64,000 nt of DNA. Origin: an uncultured Clostridia bacterium. GTDB taxonomy: Bacteria > Bacillota > Clostridia > UBA1381. Of this stretch, positions 41,676-50,260 are shown in pieces (the stretch's first letter is position 1; each line of letters starts with the position of its first letter). The stretch spans positions 107,161 through 171,160 of the forward strand of contig CANRKO010000004.1 of NCBI GenBank assembly GCA_947631235.1, written 5' to 3'. A program made the translations under genes and the position numbers. The notes beneath the pieces are model-generated. The model was given only the letters and a program-made list of their open reading frames with translations, was not told the DNA's origin and searched no databases.

Positions 41676-43412
41676 TCATTTCTCCTCAATCGCCCCGAAC
41701 GGGCAAACGTTCGTACACAGACCGCAGCCGTTACACTGTGTTGTATCTATCTTCACGGTATCGCCCTCGACGGAGATTGCGGGGCAGCCGAGTTTCATGC
41801 ACATTTTGCACTTCCTGCACTTATCGTTTATCTCGCAGTGACCCGAATACTTCTTCCGCATCGGCGGCAGCAGCGCGCACGGTCTCTGCGCTATAATTAC
41901 GGACGGCTCTTCGCGCTCCGTTTCCTCTTTCACGACCTTCTCGAAATTCTTCACGTCGAACGGGTCGGCGACAACAACGTGTTCCACGCCGATAGACTTA
42001 CAAAGCGTTATAAGATTTACCTGCGCCGTCGGCTCTTTGCGTATCGTGTAGCCGGTGGTCGGGTTGTCCTGGTGACCCGTCATGCCGGTTATCGAGTTGT
42101 CGAGGATGATCACGGTGTTGTTGCCCTTGTTGTAGACTATATCGACAAGCCCCGTAATACCCGAGTGCATGAACGTCGAGTCGCCTATTACCGACACGAG
42201 TTTTTTGTTAAACTCCTTACCTCTCGCCTTCGCCATACCGTGAGCCGCGCTTACCGACGCGCCCATACAAATCGTTGTATCGACGCTCTGCAACGGCGGA
42301 GCGGCTCCGAGAGTGTAGCAGCCTATGTCGCCCGAAACAACAAGTCCGAGCTTTTTCAAAACGTAGAACGTACCCCTGTGCGGACAGCCCGCGCACATTA
42401 CCGGCGGGCGCACGGGAGTGGGTTCGTCTATCGCGTCAAATTCGGGCGGGTCGATACCGAGTACCGCCTTCTTTATCATCGCGGGCGTGTACTCGCCCTG
42501 CAGTGTAAACGCGTCCTTGCCTGTCACGTCTACGCCGAGCATTTTGCAGTGTTCCTCGATAATCGGGTCGAGTTCCTCTATGACGTAAACCTTGTCGTAT
42601 TTTTCCGCGAAGTCCTTTATTTTCTTTTCCGGCAGCGGATAAATCACGCTGAGTTTTAAATAATCGACCTTATCCCCGAGCGCTTCCTTCGCGTACATAT
42701 ACGCTATACCCGCGCTTATTACGCCGATTTTCGAGCCGTTTTCCTCGACGCTGTTCAAATCCGTCGTTTCGGACATTTCCTTTAAAGCCTTAATTCTGTC
42801 CTCGACAACGACATGCCGCTTTATCGCGTTTCCCGGCATCATTACGTATTTCGCGGGGTCTTTTATGTAATCCTTCAGCGGTCTTGCGGCGCGTTCCTCC
42901 TCCTCGACAAGACTCTGCGAGTGGCTTACACGCGTTGACAGCCGTAAAAATACGGGCGTGTCGTACTTTTCGGACAGTTCGTACGCCGTTTTTGTGAACG
43001 ATTTACACTCTCCGCTGTCGGACGGTTCGAGCATGAGTATCTTTGCCGCTTTCGCGTAGTGGCGCGAGTCCTGCTCGTTCTGCGACGAGTGCATACCCTG
43101 GTCGTCCGCGACGCACAGCACAAGACCGCCGTTTACGCCGGTGTAGCTTGCCGTGAACACGGGGTCAGCCATTACGTTAAGTCCGACGTGTTTCATGCAC
43201 GACATACTTCTCGCGCCCGCTATCGACGCGCCGAGCGCGACCTCGCAGCCGACCTTTTCGTTCGGCGCCCATTCGACGTAAATATCGTCGTATTTTACTA
43301 TGTTTTCGGTTATCTCGGTACTCGGCGTACCGGGATACGAGGAAACAACGCTTACGCCCGCTTCATACGCTCCGCGCGCGACAGCCTCGTTTCCGAGCAT
43401 CAGTTTTTTCAT
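41676..43412 (-). CDS. iorA: Indolepyruvate:ferredoxin oxidoreductase alpha subunit
   Basis: This 578-residue thiamine-pyrophosphate enzyme subunit combines the PFOR alpha-like N-terminal domain (about residues 1-340) with a TPP-binding domain (about 350-510; MCAGCPHRGTFY, then GDIGCYTLG and GDSTFMHSGITG). Two [4Fe-4S] motifs are in the last 55 residues (CRKCKMCMKLGCP and CNGCGLCTNVCP). GGAGG precedes the ATG at 43412 and a promoter lies at 43452-43480. It probably leads an operon iorA-iorB-paaK-[FeFe] hydrogenase, whose ferredoxin output could feed the hydrogenase. The last cysteine motif matches IorA of archaea and Clostridia. Confidence 0.93.
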   Translation of the reverse strand: MKKLMLGNEAVARGAYEAGVSVVSSYPGTPSTEITENIVKYDDIYVEWAPNEKVGCEVALGASIAGARSMSCMKHVGLNVMADPVFTASYTGVNGGLVLCVADDQGMHSSQNEQDSRHYAKAAKILMLEPSDSGECKSFTKTAYELSEKYDTPVFLRLSTRVSHSQSLVEEEERAARPLKDYIKDPAKYVMMPGNAIKRHVVVEDRIKALKEMSETTDLNSVEENGSKIGVISAGIAYMYAKEALGDKVDYLKLSVIYPLPEKKIKDFAEKYDKVYVIEELDPIIEEHCKMLGVDVTGKDAFTLQGEYTPAMIKKAVLGIDPPEFDAIDEPTPVRPPVMCAGCPHRGTFYVLKKLGLVVSGDIGCYTLGAAPPLQSVDTTICMGASVSAAHGMAKARGKEFNKKLVSVIGDSTFMHSGITGLVDIVYNKGNNTVIILDNSITGMTGHQDNPTTGYTIRKEPTAQVNLITLCKSIGVEHVVVADPFDVKNFEKVVKEETEREEPSVIIAQRPCALLPPMRKKYSGHCEINDKCRKCKMCMKLGCPAISVEGDTVKIDTTQCNGCGLCTNVCPFGAIEEK

Positions 43413-43451
43413 GTTTGTTCCTCCGGTTAATTGTAATATACTTTAAATTAT

Positions 43452-43480
43452 ATTTTATCAAATATCGCATTTTTCGTCAA
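43452..43480 (-). promoter_or_regulatory. Promoter of iorA
   Basis: On the minus strand TTGACG (43475-43480) and TAAAAT (43452-43457) are spaced by 17 bases, about 40 bases before the iorA start. Confidence 0.75.
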
Positions 43481-43495
43481 GCGTTATTAACAAAA

Positions 43496-43522
43496 AAATG
43501 GGGTAAATGTTTTACCCCATTT
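43496..43522 (-). terminator. Intrinsic terminator after obgE
   Basis: AAATGGGGTAAA (43496-43507) pairs with TTTACCCCATTT (43511-43522). A T run follows on the minus strand, five bases after the obgE stop. Confidence 0.85.
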
Positions 43523-43526
43523 GGTT

Positions 43527-44804
43527 TTAATATACAAAATCGAATTCGAGATCGCCTATTCTCACCGTGTCGCCCTCGCGTATGCCCATGTTTATGAGAT
43601 CCTCAATCACGCCGCGGTTAAGAAGTGCGCGCTGGAAGTACTGGAGCGATTCGCTGTCGGAGAAATTCACGCTGCCGCCGACGGCTTCTATCCACGAGCC
43701 GCTTATAACGTAAACCTCGTTGTCGCGCGTTATCTCGTAGCCCTTGCCGTCATCCGCAAACTCGTCCTCGTAAATGTCCATTTCCGGCTCAAACACCGTT
43801 ACGGGCGGGAGTTTGGTAAGCTCCTCGTACGTTTTTTGCATAAGCTCCTTAACGCCCTTGTTCGTGGCGGCGGAGATTTCGTACACAGTCACGCCGCGCC
43901 GTTTCATTTCGGCGAGAAATTCATTGTACGCGTCCGCGTCCTGTATTATGTCGGTCTTGTTCGCCGCGACGATCTGCGGACGCTCTTCGAGAGCCATGTC
44001 GTACGCCGCAAGCTCCGCGTTTATAATGTCAAAGTCCTCTATCGGGTTTCTGCCCTCAACGCCCGAAATATCCACTACGTGAATGAGTATCCGCGTGCGC
44101 TCAATGTGGCGCAGAAATTCGTGTCCGAGTCCCACGCCCTCGCTCGCGCCCTCGATAATTCCCGGAATGTCGGCAAGCACAAAGCTGCGTCCCTCGCCCA
44201 AATCCACAACGCCGAGGTTCGGTTCGAGCGTGGTAAAATGGTAATCGGCGATTTTCGGGTCGGCTTTCGTCGTCATGGACAGAAGCGTCGATTTTCCGAC
44301 GTTCGGGAAACCGACAAGTCCAACGTCGGCGAGCAGTTTAAGTTCGAGTATTATCTCACGCTCGTCGCCGGGCTGACCGTTTTTCGCAAAGTTCGGGGTC
44401 TGGCGCACAGCCGTTGCGAAATGCGCGTTGCCCCAGCCGCCGTTGCCGCCGCGTGCAAGCACAAAGTCTCTGTCCGTGGAGGACAGGTCGGCGATTATGC
44501 GGTTACTATCCGCATCGCGCACGACCGTACCCTGCGGCACTTTAATAATTATGTCGTCGCCCTTTTTACCCTTGCGGCGTTTACCCGCGCCGTCCGCGCC
44601 CGACTGCGCGGCGTATTTTCTCTTGTAGCGGAAGTCCATGAGCGTTGTCATACCCGTCTCGACGCGGAAAATAACGTCGCCGCCCTTACCGCCGTCGCCG
44701 CCGTCGGGTCCGCCGGCAGCCACATATTTTTCACGGCGGAAGGAAATCGCGCCGTTGCCGCCTTTACCAGCCTGTATGAATATTTTAGCCTTATCCGTAA
44801 ACAT
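43527..44804 (-). CDS. obgE: Obg family GTPase
   Basis: This 425-residue essential GTPase acts in 50S ribosome assembly and stress control. The glycine-rich Obg domain covers about residues 1-158, with GGPDGGDGGKGGDV. The G domain (about 159-330) has GFPNVGKST (G1), DIPGIIEGA (G3) and NKTD (G4). The C-terminal OCT domain (about 350-425) occurs in Gram-positive Obg proteins. In many Firmicutes obg follows the L21/L27 genes; here feoAB lies between them on the same strand, which looks like a later insertion. AGGAAAGG stands before the ATG at 44804. Confidence 0.96.
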   Translation of the reverse strand: MFTDKAKIFIQAGKGGNGAISFRREKYVAAGGPDGGDGGKGGDVIFRVETGMTTLMDFRYKRKYAAQSGADGAGKRRKGKKGDDIIIKVPQGTVVRDADSNRIIADLSSTDRDFVLARGGNGGWGNAHFATAVRQTPNFAKNGQPGDEREIILELKLLADVGLVGFPNVGKSTLLSMTTKADPKIADYHFTTLEPNLGVVDLGEGRSFVLADIPGIIEGASEGVGLGHEFLRHIERTRILIHVVDISGVEGRNPIEDFDIINAELAAYDMALEERPQIVAANKTDIIQDADAYNEFLAEMKRRGVTVYEISAATNKGVKELMQKTYEELTKLPPVTVFEPEMDIYEDEFADDGKGYEITRDNEVYVISGSWIEAVGGSVNFSDSESLQYFQRALLNRGVIEDLINMGIREGDTVRIGDLEFDFVY

Positions 44805-44808
44805 ATCC

Positions 44809-44964
44809 TTAACCTTTCCTGTCGTTTTCCCTGCATCCGTCGCAGCCCTCGCAGCCCTGCGAGCAGCAGCCTTTACCGGCGCGCTTGCGTTTTACCGTAA
44901 CCGCCGCCGCTATTACAACGGCGAGCAAAATCACGCCGATTATTATAAAATCCATTGTATTCAC
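44809..44964 (-). CDS. Small FeoB-associated Cys-rich membrane protein
   Basis: This 51-residue protein has one N-terminal membrane helix (about residues 5-23), a basic KRKRAGKG stretch and a Cys-rich tail (CCSQGCEGCDGC). That is the layout of the small Cys-rich proteins encoded after feoB in many Firmicutes, which may bind iron or modulate the transporter. The start is GTG at 44964, seven bases after GAGG; the ATG three codons on is too far from it. The gene starts nine bases after the feoB stop and ends five bases before obgE. Confidence 0.8.
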   Translation of the reverse strand: MNTMDFIIIGVILLAVVIAAAVTVKRKRAGKGCCSQGCEGCDGCRENDRKG

Positions 44965-44973
44965 ATTATCACC

Positions 44974-47310
44974 TCATAACCCGACAGCCATACATATAAG
45001 CCGCACAACAAGCGCCGCCGCCCACGCTATGACGCACTGCCACACCGCTACGCCCGCCGCCCATCTGCCGCCGAGTTCTCTCTTAATCGAGGCTATCGCG
45101 GCTACGCACGGCGAATAGAGCAGGCTGAACACAAGCAGAGACGCCGCGCCCGCAGTGCTTAAAGCAGTTGTAACGCCGCCCGCGAACAGTACCTCGAGTA
45201 CCGACACGACGCTTTCCTTCGCCATAAATCCACTTATGAGAGCCGTTACAATTCTCCAGTCGCCCAGTCCTATCGGCTTAAAAAGCGGCGCGATAAGTCC
45301 CGAAACGGACGCGAGTATGCTGCAGTCCGAGTCGGGGACGTACTGCAAATGCCAGTTAAAGCTCTGCATAAACCATATTATAACCGTCGCGATGAATATT
45401 ACCGTAAAGGCGCGGGTCAAAAAGTCCTTCGCCTTTTCCCACAAAAGCTGCGCGACGTTTTTCGCCGTCGGCATACGGTAATTCGGCAACTCCATTACGA
45501 ACGGCACGGGTTCGCCCTTGAATATCGTCTTTTTGTAAAGGAACGCCGCGAGTATGCCTATCACGATGCCCAAAAGGTAAATCCCCGTCATTATCGGCGC
45601 GGCGTATTTCGGGAAAAACGCGTTTACGAAAAACGCGTAAATCGGCAGTTTCGCGGTACAGCTCATAAACGGCGTTAAGATAATCGTCATTTTACGGTCG
45701 CGCTCACTCGGCAGCGTGCGCGTCGCCATTACGGCGGGTACGGAGCAGCCGAAACCAATGAGCATCGGCACAATACTCCTTCCCGACAGTCCTATTTTGC
45801 GCAAAAGCTTATCCATAAAGAACGCCACGCGCGCTATGTAGCCGCTGTCCTCCAAAAGTGAGAGGAAGAAGAACAGCGTCACTATTATCGGCAGAAACGA
45901 CAGCACGCTGCCCACTCCCGCGAAAATTCCGTCCGTTATCAGTCCGCGTATAACGCCGCTGACGTTCGCGCTTTCGAGCGCGTTTTCGGTAATCGCGGCG
46001 AGCGCGTCTATGCCCGACTCCATGAGCGACTGCAGCCACGCGCCGATCACGCCGAAGGTCAGGTAAAACACGAGCGCCATAATTATCACAAACATCGGTA
46101 TCGCGGTGTATTTGCCCGTCAGTATGCGGTCTATTACCTCGCTCCTTTTATGTTCCTTGCTCTCCTTCGGCTTTATCACGCACGCGGCGCACAGATTTTT
46201 AATGAACGAGAAACGCATATCGGCTATCGCGGCGCTACGGTCAAGACCTCTCTCCTTCTCCATTTGAAGGATTATGTCCTCGATTATCGCCTTTTCGCGG
46301 TCGTCAAGCTTTAACTGCTCCATGATGAGGCTGTCGCCCTCTACAAGCTTGCTCGCCGCAAAGCGAACGGGTATGCCCGCGCTCTCGGCGTGGTCGTCTA
46401 TGAGGTGCATTATCGCGTGCAGGCAGCGGTGAAGCGCGCCGCTGTGATCGGCAGCGTCGCAGAAGTCCTGTCTGCCCGGTTTCGCGTTGTGTTTTGCAAC
46501 GTATATCGCGTGGTCTATAAGTTCGCCCACGCCCTGATTTTTGGCAGCCGAAATCGGCACGACCGGCACGCCGAGAATGTCCTCCATTGTGTTTATGTCC
46601 ACGCTGCCGCCGTTGCCGACGACCTCGTCCATCATGTTGAGCGCGACTACCATCGGCACATCCATCTCGAGAAGCTGCATCGTGAGGTACATATTGCGCT
46701 CGATATTCGTCGCGTCAACGATGTTTATTATAGCCGTGGGCTTATCCTGCATCACGAAATTGCGCGACACTATTTCCTCGCTCGTGTACGGCGACATCGA
46801 GTATATGCCCGGAAGGTCGGTCACGAGCGTGTTCGGGTGTCCTTTTATTACGCCGTCGCGTCGGTCTACCGTTACGCCGGGGAAGTTGCCGACGTGGCGG
46901 TTCGAGCCTGTAAGCTGGTTGAAAAGCGTGGTTTTGCCGCTGTTCTGGTTGCCTACGAGGGCGTATGTAAGCGTCGCGCTGTCGGATAGCGGCTTGCCGT
47001 TCCTTGCGCGGTAGGACGCTTTCTCACCGAGTTTCGGGTGGTATTTTACGCGTCTGTCTCTGCCGTCCTTCCTGCCGGTGCGCTCCTCTATCGGCGACAC
47101 GTCTATCTGTTCCGCGTCGGCGAGACGCAGCGTTAGTTCGTAGCCGTGTATGCTTAGCTGTATCGGGTCGCCCATCGGCGCAAGCTTTACAAGCGTCACC
47201 TGCGCGCCGGGTATCACGCCCATGTCGAGGAAGTGCTGCCTGAGCGCTCCTTCCCCGCCTACTCTCTCTATGACGGCGCTTTCGCCTTTTTTTAATTCCT
47301 TTAACGTCAT
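44974..47310 (-). CDS. feoB: Ferrous iron transporter FeoAB fusion
   Basis: This 778-residue protein imports Fe2+ across the membrane. An N-terminal FeoA (SH3-like) domain (about residues 1-73) is fused to FeoB through a charged linker. The G domain (about 112-280) has GNQNSGKTT (residues 120-128), DLPGIYS and NMMDE. The membrane part holds two Gate motifs (around GFGCSVPAVMATRT and SPCVAAIASIKRE), with about ten helices. FeoA and FeoB are usually separate in Proteobacteria, but the fusion occurs in Clostridia and Bacteroidetes. A promoter at 47651-47679 would give it a leader of about 330 bases containing the repeat at 47330-47640. Iron supply suits the many iron-sulfur enzymes nearby. Confidence 0.94.
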   Translation of the reverse strand: MTLKELKKGESAVIERVGGEGALRQHFLDMGVIPGAQVTLVKLAPMGDPIQLSIHGYELTLRLADAEQIDVSPIEERTGRKDGRDRRVKYHPKLGEKASYRARNGKPLSDSATLTYALVGNQNSGKTTLFNQLTGSNRHVGNFPGVTVDRRDGVIKGHPNTLVTDLPGIYSMSPYTSEEIVSRNFVMQDKPTAIINIVDATNIERNMYLTMQLLEMDVPMVVALNMMDEVVGNGGSVDINTMEDILGVPVVPISAAKNQGVGELIDHAIYVAKHNAKPGRQDFCDAADHSGALHRCLHAIMHLIDDHAESAGIPVRFAASKLVEGDSLIMEQLKLDDREKAIIEDIILQMEKERGLDRSAAIADMRFSFIKNLCAACVIKPKESKEHKRSEVIDRILTGKYTAIPMFVIIMALVFYLTFGVIGAWLQSLMESGIDALAAITENALESANVSGVIRGLITDGIFAGVGSVLSFLPIIVTLFFFLSLLEDSGYIARVAFFMDKLLRKIGLSGRSIVPMLIGFGCSVPAVMATRTLPSERDRKMTIILTPFMSCTAKLPIYAFFVNAFFPKYAAPIMTGIYLLGIVIGILAAFLYKKTIFKGEPVPFVMELPNYRMPTAKNVAQLLWEKAKDFLTRAFTVIFIATVIIWFMQSFNWHLQYVPDSDCSILASVSGLIAPLFKPIGLGDWRIVTALISGFMAKESVVSVLEVLFAGGVTTALSTAGAASLLVFSLLYSPCVAAIASIKRELGGRWAAGVAVWQCVIAWAAALVVRLICMAVGL

Positions 47311-47329
47311 ATGCTGCTCCTTGTGGTTG

Positions 47330-47640
47330 GTGGTGTTGCGGGCGGCCGATGACCGCCCCTACGATACCGTTGTATTCGGGTTGTCGGAAACGGGCGACCG
47401 CGAGGGTCGCCCCTACGGCGTACATTTTTATGTAGGGGCGACCCTTGCGGTCGCCCGCGGGCTGTCGGGGCGTCAGCCCCTACGGATGACCCCCTCTACG
47501 AGGGGGTCGAAATCTTTGATTTCGGGGGGTGTAGGTTTATTGCCGCACAATACCCCCCCTAAACTTGCAAGCAAGTTTAGACCCCCTCAGTGAGGGGGTC
47601 ATGCGGGCGGATAATATCCGCCCCTACGATGATCGCCCCT
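47330..47640. repeat. Palindromic mosaic repeat upstream of feoAB (copy 2)
   Basis: The gap 47311-47745 holds no gene. It contains tandem palindromic modules: two GGGCGACC/GGTCGCCC type blocks with GCCCCTACG, then CCCCCTCTACGAGGGGG, a GAAATCTTTGATTTC dyad, an AACTTGC/GCAAGTT dyad, and a final GGGCGGATAATATCCGCCC block. These modules resemble the second part of copies 1 and 3 rather than their AAACCCCTC-bounded part. They lie inside the predicted feoAB leader and could form strong RNA structure. Confidence 0.7.
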
Positions 47641-47650
47641 ATTCAATATT

Positions 47651-47679
47651 AGTGTACCATTTTTTCTGCTCGGTATCAA
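47651..47679 (-). promoter_or_regulatory. Promoter of feoAB
   Basis: On the minus strand TTGATA (47674-47679) and TACACT (47651-47656) are 17 bases apart. The start codon is about 340 bases downstream, beyond the mosaic repeat. I see no clear Fur box. Confidence 0.55.
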
Positions 47680-47745
47680 GTCCCAAATTACACGTAAGCA
47701 AAAAAATACCGCTCCGGAATGACCGGAGCGGCGATAAATTCAAAA

Positions 47746-48000
47746 TCAATCGGCATAAACGCTGCACTGCGTCTTATCTCTGCCCTTTCTTTCAAACTTT
47801 ACCTTACCGTCGATAAGAGCGAAAAGCGTATCGTCGCTGCCCTTTCCGACGTTGTTGCCGGGATGTATCTTCGTTCCTCTCTGTCTTACAAGAATGTTGC
47901 CGGCAAGTACGAACTGACCGTCCGCTCTCTTCGCGCCGAGTCTCTTGGACTCACTGTCACGGCCGTTCTTCGTGCTACCCATACCTTTTTTATGAGCCAT
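47746..48000 (-). CDS. rpmA: 50S ribosomal protein L27
   Basis: This 84-residue ribosomal protein starts [20 protein letters not shown]. Its N-terminus reaches towards the peptidyl-transferase centre. In most Firmicutes L27 has an extra N-terminal segment of about nine residues that the Prp protease removes, and prp sits between the L21 and L27 genes. Here the protein begins at once with the mature-type sequence and only 40 bases separate rplU from rpmA, leaving no room for prp. The gene is cotranscribed with rplU. The call is certain by sequence. Confidence 0.97.
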   Translation of the reverse strand: MAHKKGMGSTKNGRDSESKRLGAKRADGQFVLAGNILVRQRGTKIHPGNNVGKGSDDTLFALIDGKVKFERKGRDKTQCSVYAD

Positions 48001-48040
48001 TTAAAACACCTCGTTTCCCAGTAAATAATCGTGTTTGAAC

Positions 48041-48352
48041 TTATGCGTTGATTTTTGTTATTTCAACCTTTGTAAAGGGCTGTCTGTGACCCTTCTTGGT
48101 ACGCTCGTTCTTCTTTCTCTTCATTTTGAAAACGTAAATTTTCTTAGCCTTACCGTTCTTTATTACCTTCGCCTCAACGGTAGCTCCTTCCACTGTCGGA
48201 GCGCCCACCTTTACATCCTCGCCTTCGCCCGCCATGAGCACCGTGTCGAATGTAACGGTATCGTTTTCCTCTGCGTCAAGCTTTTCGATAAAGAGCGTGT
48301 CGCCCTCGGATACCTTGTACTGCTTTCCGCCCGTTACGATAATTGCGTACAT
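48041..48352 (-). CDS. rplU: 50S ribosomal protein L21
   Basis: This 103-residue ribosomal protein binds 23S rRNA with L20. The N-terminus [18 protein letters not shown] and the C-terminal [19 protein letters not shown] are diagnostic. It leads the rplU-rpmA operon, with GGAGG before the ATG at 48352. A structured leader of about 80 bases (48353-48432) and a strong promoter precede it. Confidence 0.97.
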   Translation of the reverse strand: MYAIIVTGGKQYKVSEGDTLFIEKLDAEENDTVTFDTVLMAGEGEDVKVGAPTVEGATVEAKVIKNGKAKKIYVFKMKRKKNERTKKGHRQPFTKVEITKINA

Positions 48353-48432
48353 TGCTGCACCTCCTTATATTATAATGGAGACTCGCTATTAAGGTATTGC
48401 ATGGCAATTTAAGACCTTTTCTATGCGGTCAC
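48353..48432 (-). promoter_or_regulatory. Structured leader of the rplU operon (L21-leader candidate)
   Basis: The transcript leader contains a nested stem: AAGGT/ACCTT (48412-48416 with 48389-48393) enclosing ATTGC/GCAAT (48402-48406 with 48394-48398) and a three-base loop. A GACC/GGTC stem can form just before it using the same GGT. Firmicutes rplU genes often carry an autoregulatory leader at this place; I infer that role here from position and structure. Confidence 0.5.
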
Positions 48433-48438
48433 TCGGGT

Positions 48439-48467
48439 ATTTTAACACAAACAAGCCGTGTTGTCAA
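48439..48467 (-). promoter_or_regulatory. Promoter of rplU-rpmA
   Basis: On the minus strand TTGACA (48462-48467) and TAAAAT (48439-48444) are spaced by exactly 17 bases, about 85 bases before the rplU ATG. Confidence 0.82.
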
Positions 48468-48474
48468 GTGTTTT

Positions 48475-49806
48475 TTACTCGTCCTTTACATTTATCAGAA
48501 CGCCCACCGACGGCTTGGGATAAACGCTCACCGTCATTTCCGGCAGCCACTCGCCGACAGCCGTTATGTTGCGTATCTGGTCTACCTTTACGGCGTTTAA
48601 GATGAACATAATATCGCTCTCGCCGTTCTTTACGCGGTTAAAGCAGGCGTTGTAGCTGCGCGACTTATGTACGTACTCGTCGTACTCCTCCTCGTCAACG
48701 TGCAGAACCTCATCGATTACAAGCTTGTTGAGCGCGACGATGTCGAGGTGGCAGTATTCCTTCGACATCTCGGGGTATACCTCTTTTTTGATGTAGTCGT
48801 CGTCGGTCAAAATCATTCGGTAGAAGTAGTTGCCGCCGCAGTACGCCGAAATCCTCGTTTCGTTCTTTACCGTGACTATCTGCTTAATCATCGTCTGCAG
48901 GAGTTCCTCGTCGGTGCTGTCAACGATTATTTTCTCGACCTTAAAGTGATCCTGCGAGTTCGCTATGAACATCGCCTCACTGAACTTTCTCGGCGTTTTC
49001 ACCGACCTGTGTACGGGGAGCATCACAAGTCCGTCCGACTTGGAGTTTGACAGCGATACCATCGCGTAATTGTACGCCTCCTCGCCCGTGTGGTTCGGGT
49101 TGTTCGCTTTCATGTAATTTCTGTACTGCAAACACGTCTCGTAGCGCGTCTGACCGTCCGTGATGTAAAGCGGCATATCCTTAAATTGGTCAACGATAAA
49201 GTCTATCGTCTGCTTATCGGAAATTATCCACAATCTCTGATGAATATTCTCGCCCGACTTCTCGACCGACGAAAATTCAACGTCCGGCTTTTCCTCATGT
49301 ATTTTCGTCATGAGGTTGTAAAGCTCTTTTTCCTTCTCGACGTACAGGCAGTTTATAAGGCTCAGGTCAGCGTTTGTAGCCGCGAGCAGCTCGTAACGGT
49401 CGCCCATAGATACCTCGTGCGGCTTTTCGCACGGCATTATAACGCCGCTGCCGTAATCTTTAAGTTCCACGAGCGCAACAAAACTTGCGTTTGAGTACTG
49501 CGTGCCGCCGACGTCTATTGTCTGCTCGTACATATAAATTACCGGCTCCTTGTCGCGCACGAGTATCTCGTTCTCTATCCATGTGTACAGATGATTTTTC
49601 GCTCTTGTGAATATATTGTCCTCGTGCGTATCCTCCGCCGTCTTTCTGCCTGTGAACAGTCTTACGGAGTTGTACGGGCTCTTTTCGTAGAAGGCGTCCT
49701 TGTCCTCCTTGGTCATGTTGTAGTACGGCGGCGATACTATCGACGAGAGCGAGCCCACCTTTTCCTCGTTGTATCTGTAGCCGCGGAACGGTTTTATATT
49801 TGCCAT
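48475..49806 (-). CDS. DUF1015 family protein
   Basis: This 443-residue cytoplasmic protein matches the DUF1015 family across its length: an N-terminal IKPFRGYRYN, VSPPYYNMTKEDK, and a central ITDGQTRYET. Typical members have an ADGHHRYE-like motif at this last position, so the His pair is replaced here. The family's function is not established to my knowledge; it often occurs near serine-biosynthesis genes in Clostridia, and serCA lie about 5 kb away on the same strand. The start is the ATG at 49806 (AAAGG ten bases before), where homology begins; the frame stays open to 49860. Monocistronic, downstream of a toxin-antitoxin pair that has its own terminator. Confidence 0.82.
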   Translation of the reverse strand: MANIKPFRGYRYNEEKVGSLSSIVSPPYYNMTKEDKDAFYEKSPYNSVRLFTGRKTAEDTHEDNIFTRAKNHLYTWIENEILVRDKEPVIYMYEQTIDVGGTQYSNASFVALVELKDYGSGVIMPCEKPHEVSMGDRYELLAATNADLSLINCLYVEKEKELYNLMTKIHEEKPDVEFSSVEKSGENIHQRLWIISDKQTIDFIVDQFKDMPLYITDGQTRYETCLQYRNYMKANNPNHTGEEAYNYAMVSLSNSKSDGLVMLPVHRSVKTPRKFSEAMFIANSQDHFKVEKIIVDSTDEELLQTMIKQIVTVKNETRISAYCGGNYFYRMILTDDDYIKKEVYPEMSKEYCHLDIVALNKLVIDEVLHVDEEEYDEYVHKSRSYNACFNRVKNGESDIMFILNAVKVDQIRNITAVGEWLPEMTVSVYPKPSVGVLINVKDE

Positions 49807-49970
49807 TTTTACCAAACCTTTCTGTCCCATAAACCGTGTTCTATCTAAATTTAAGCGCATTTACACTAATTATCATAATATATCTTATAATACAATCGCC
49901 TTTTCGTCAACATTTTTTTGTGTTACTTTTTCATTACAGGCGATTTTTCTCAATTTTGCACAAAAAGAAC

Positions 49971-49991
49971 CGCCGCAAAAATCTTGCAGCG
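49971..49991 (-). terminator. Terminator after the RelE-type toxin gene
   Basis: CGCCGCAA (49971-49978) pairs with TTGCAGCG (49984-49991), with one G-U pair. On the minus strand a T-rich tract follows, about 20 bases past the toxin stop at 50012. Confidence 0.65.
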
Positions 49992-50011
49992 ACTCTTTAT
50001 GCCCATATGCT

Positions 50012-50260
50012 TTAATATCTGTTGTAAATTTGCCCTCTGTTTCCGGCATTGACTATTGTAATAATCAGTTTATCATTGTCGATTTGGAACAGTATTCTGT
50101 AATTTCCCACTCTGAGCCTGTACTTGTCGGTGGTTTCGACATGAACTATATCTCCGTGCGGCAATCGTTCAATGGCCTCAATTATCCTTATTTGTTGATT
50201 TCTGGGCTGTTTTTGAATGAATTTCAATGCCTTTTTCTTGTATATTATTGTATACTTCAT
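50012..50260 (-). CDS. RelE/ParE-family toxin
   Basis: This 82-residue basic protein has the RelE fold: an N-terminal KKKALKFIQKQPRNQQIRI helix pair and the C-terminal strands YRLRVGNYRILFQID and ITIVNAGNRGQIYNRY. The positions of Arg and the final Tyr suit an mRNA interferase, which cuts mRNA in the ribosomal A site. It overlaps the upstream antitoxin gene by four bases (ATGA type), the usual toxin-antitoxin arrangement. RelE is more likely than ParE from length and the R-x-G-N-Y-R motif. Confidence 0.85.
   Translation of the reverse strand: MKYTIIYKKKALKFIQKQPRNQQIRIIEAIERLPHGDIVHVETTDKYRLRVGNYRILFQIDNDKLIITIVNAGNRGQIYNRY

Noticed and set aside
41406..42659. Plus-strand frame of 417 codons starting in the repeat and running through iorA
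   Set aside because: It begins in palindromic non-coding repeat and continues antisense to iorA, which has intact cofactor motifs.
43521..44900. Plus-strand frame of 459 codons opposite obgE
   Set aside because: obgE on the minus strand is fully conserved with correct start and terminator; the opposite frame is a shadow.
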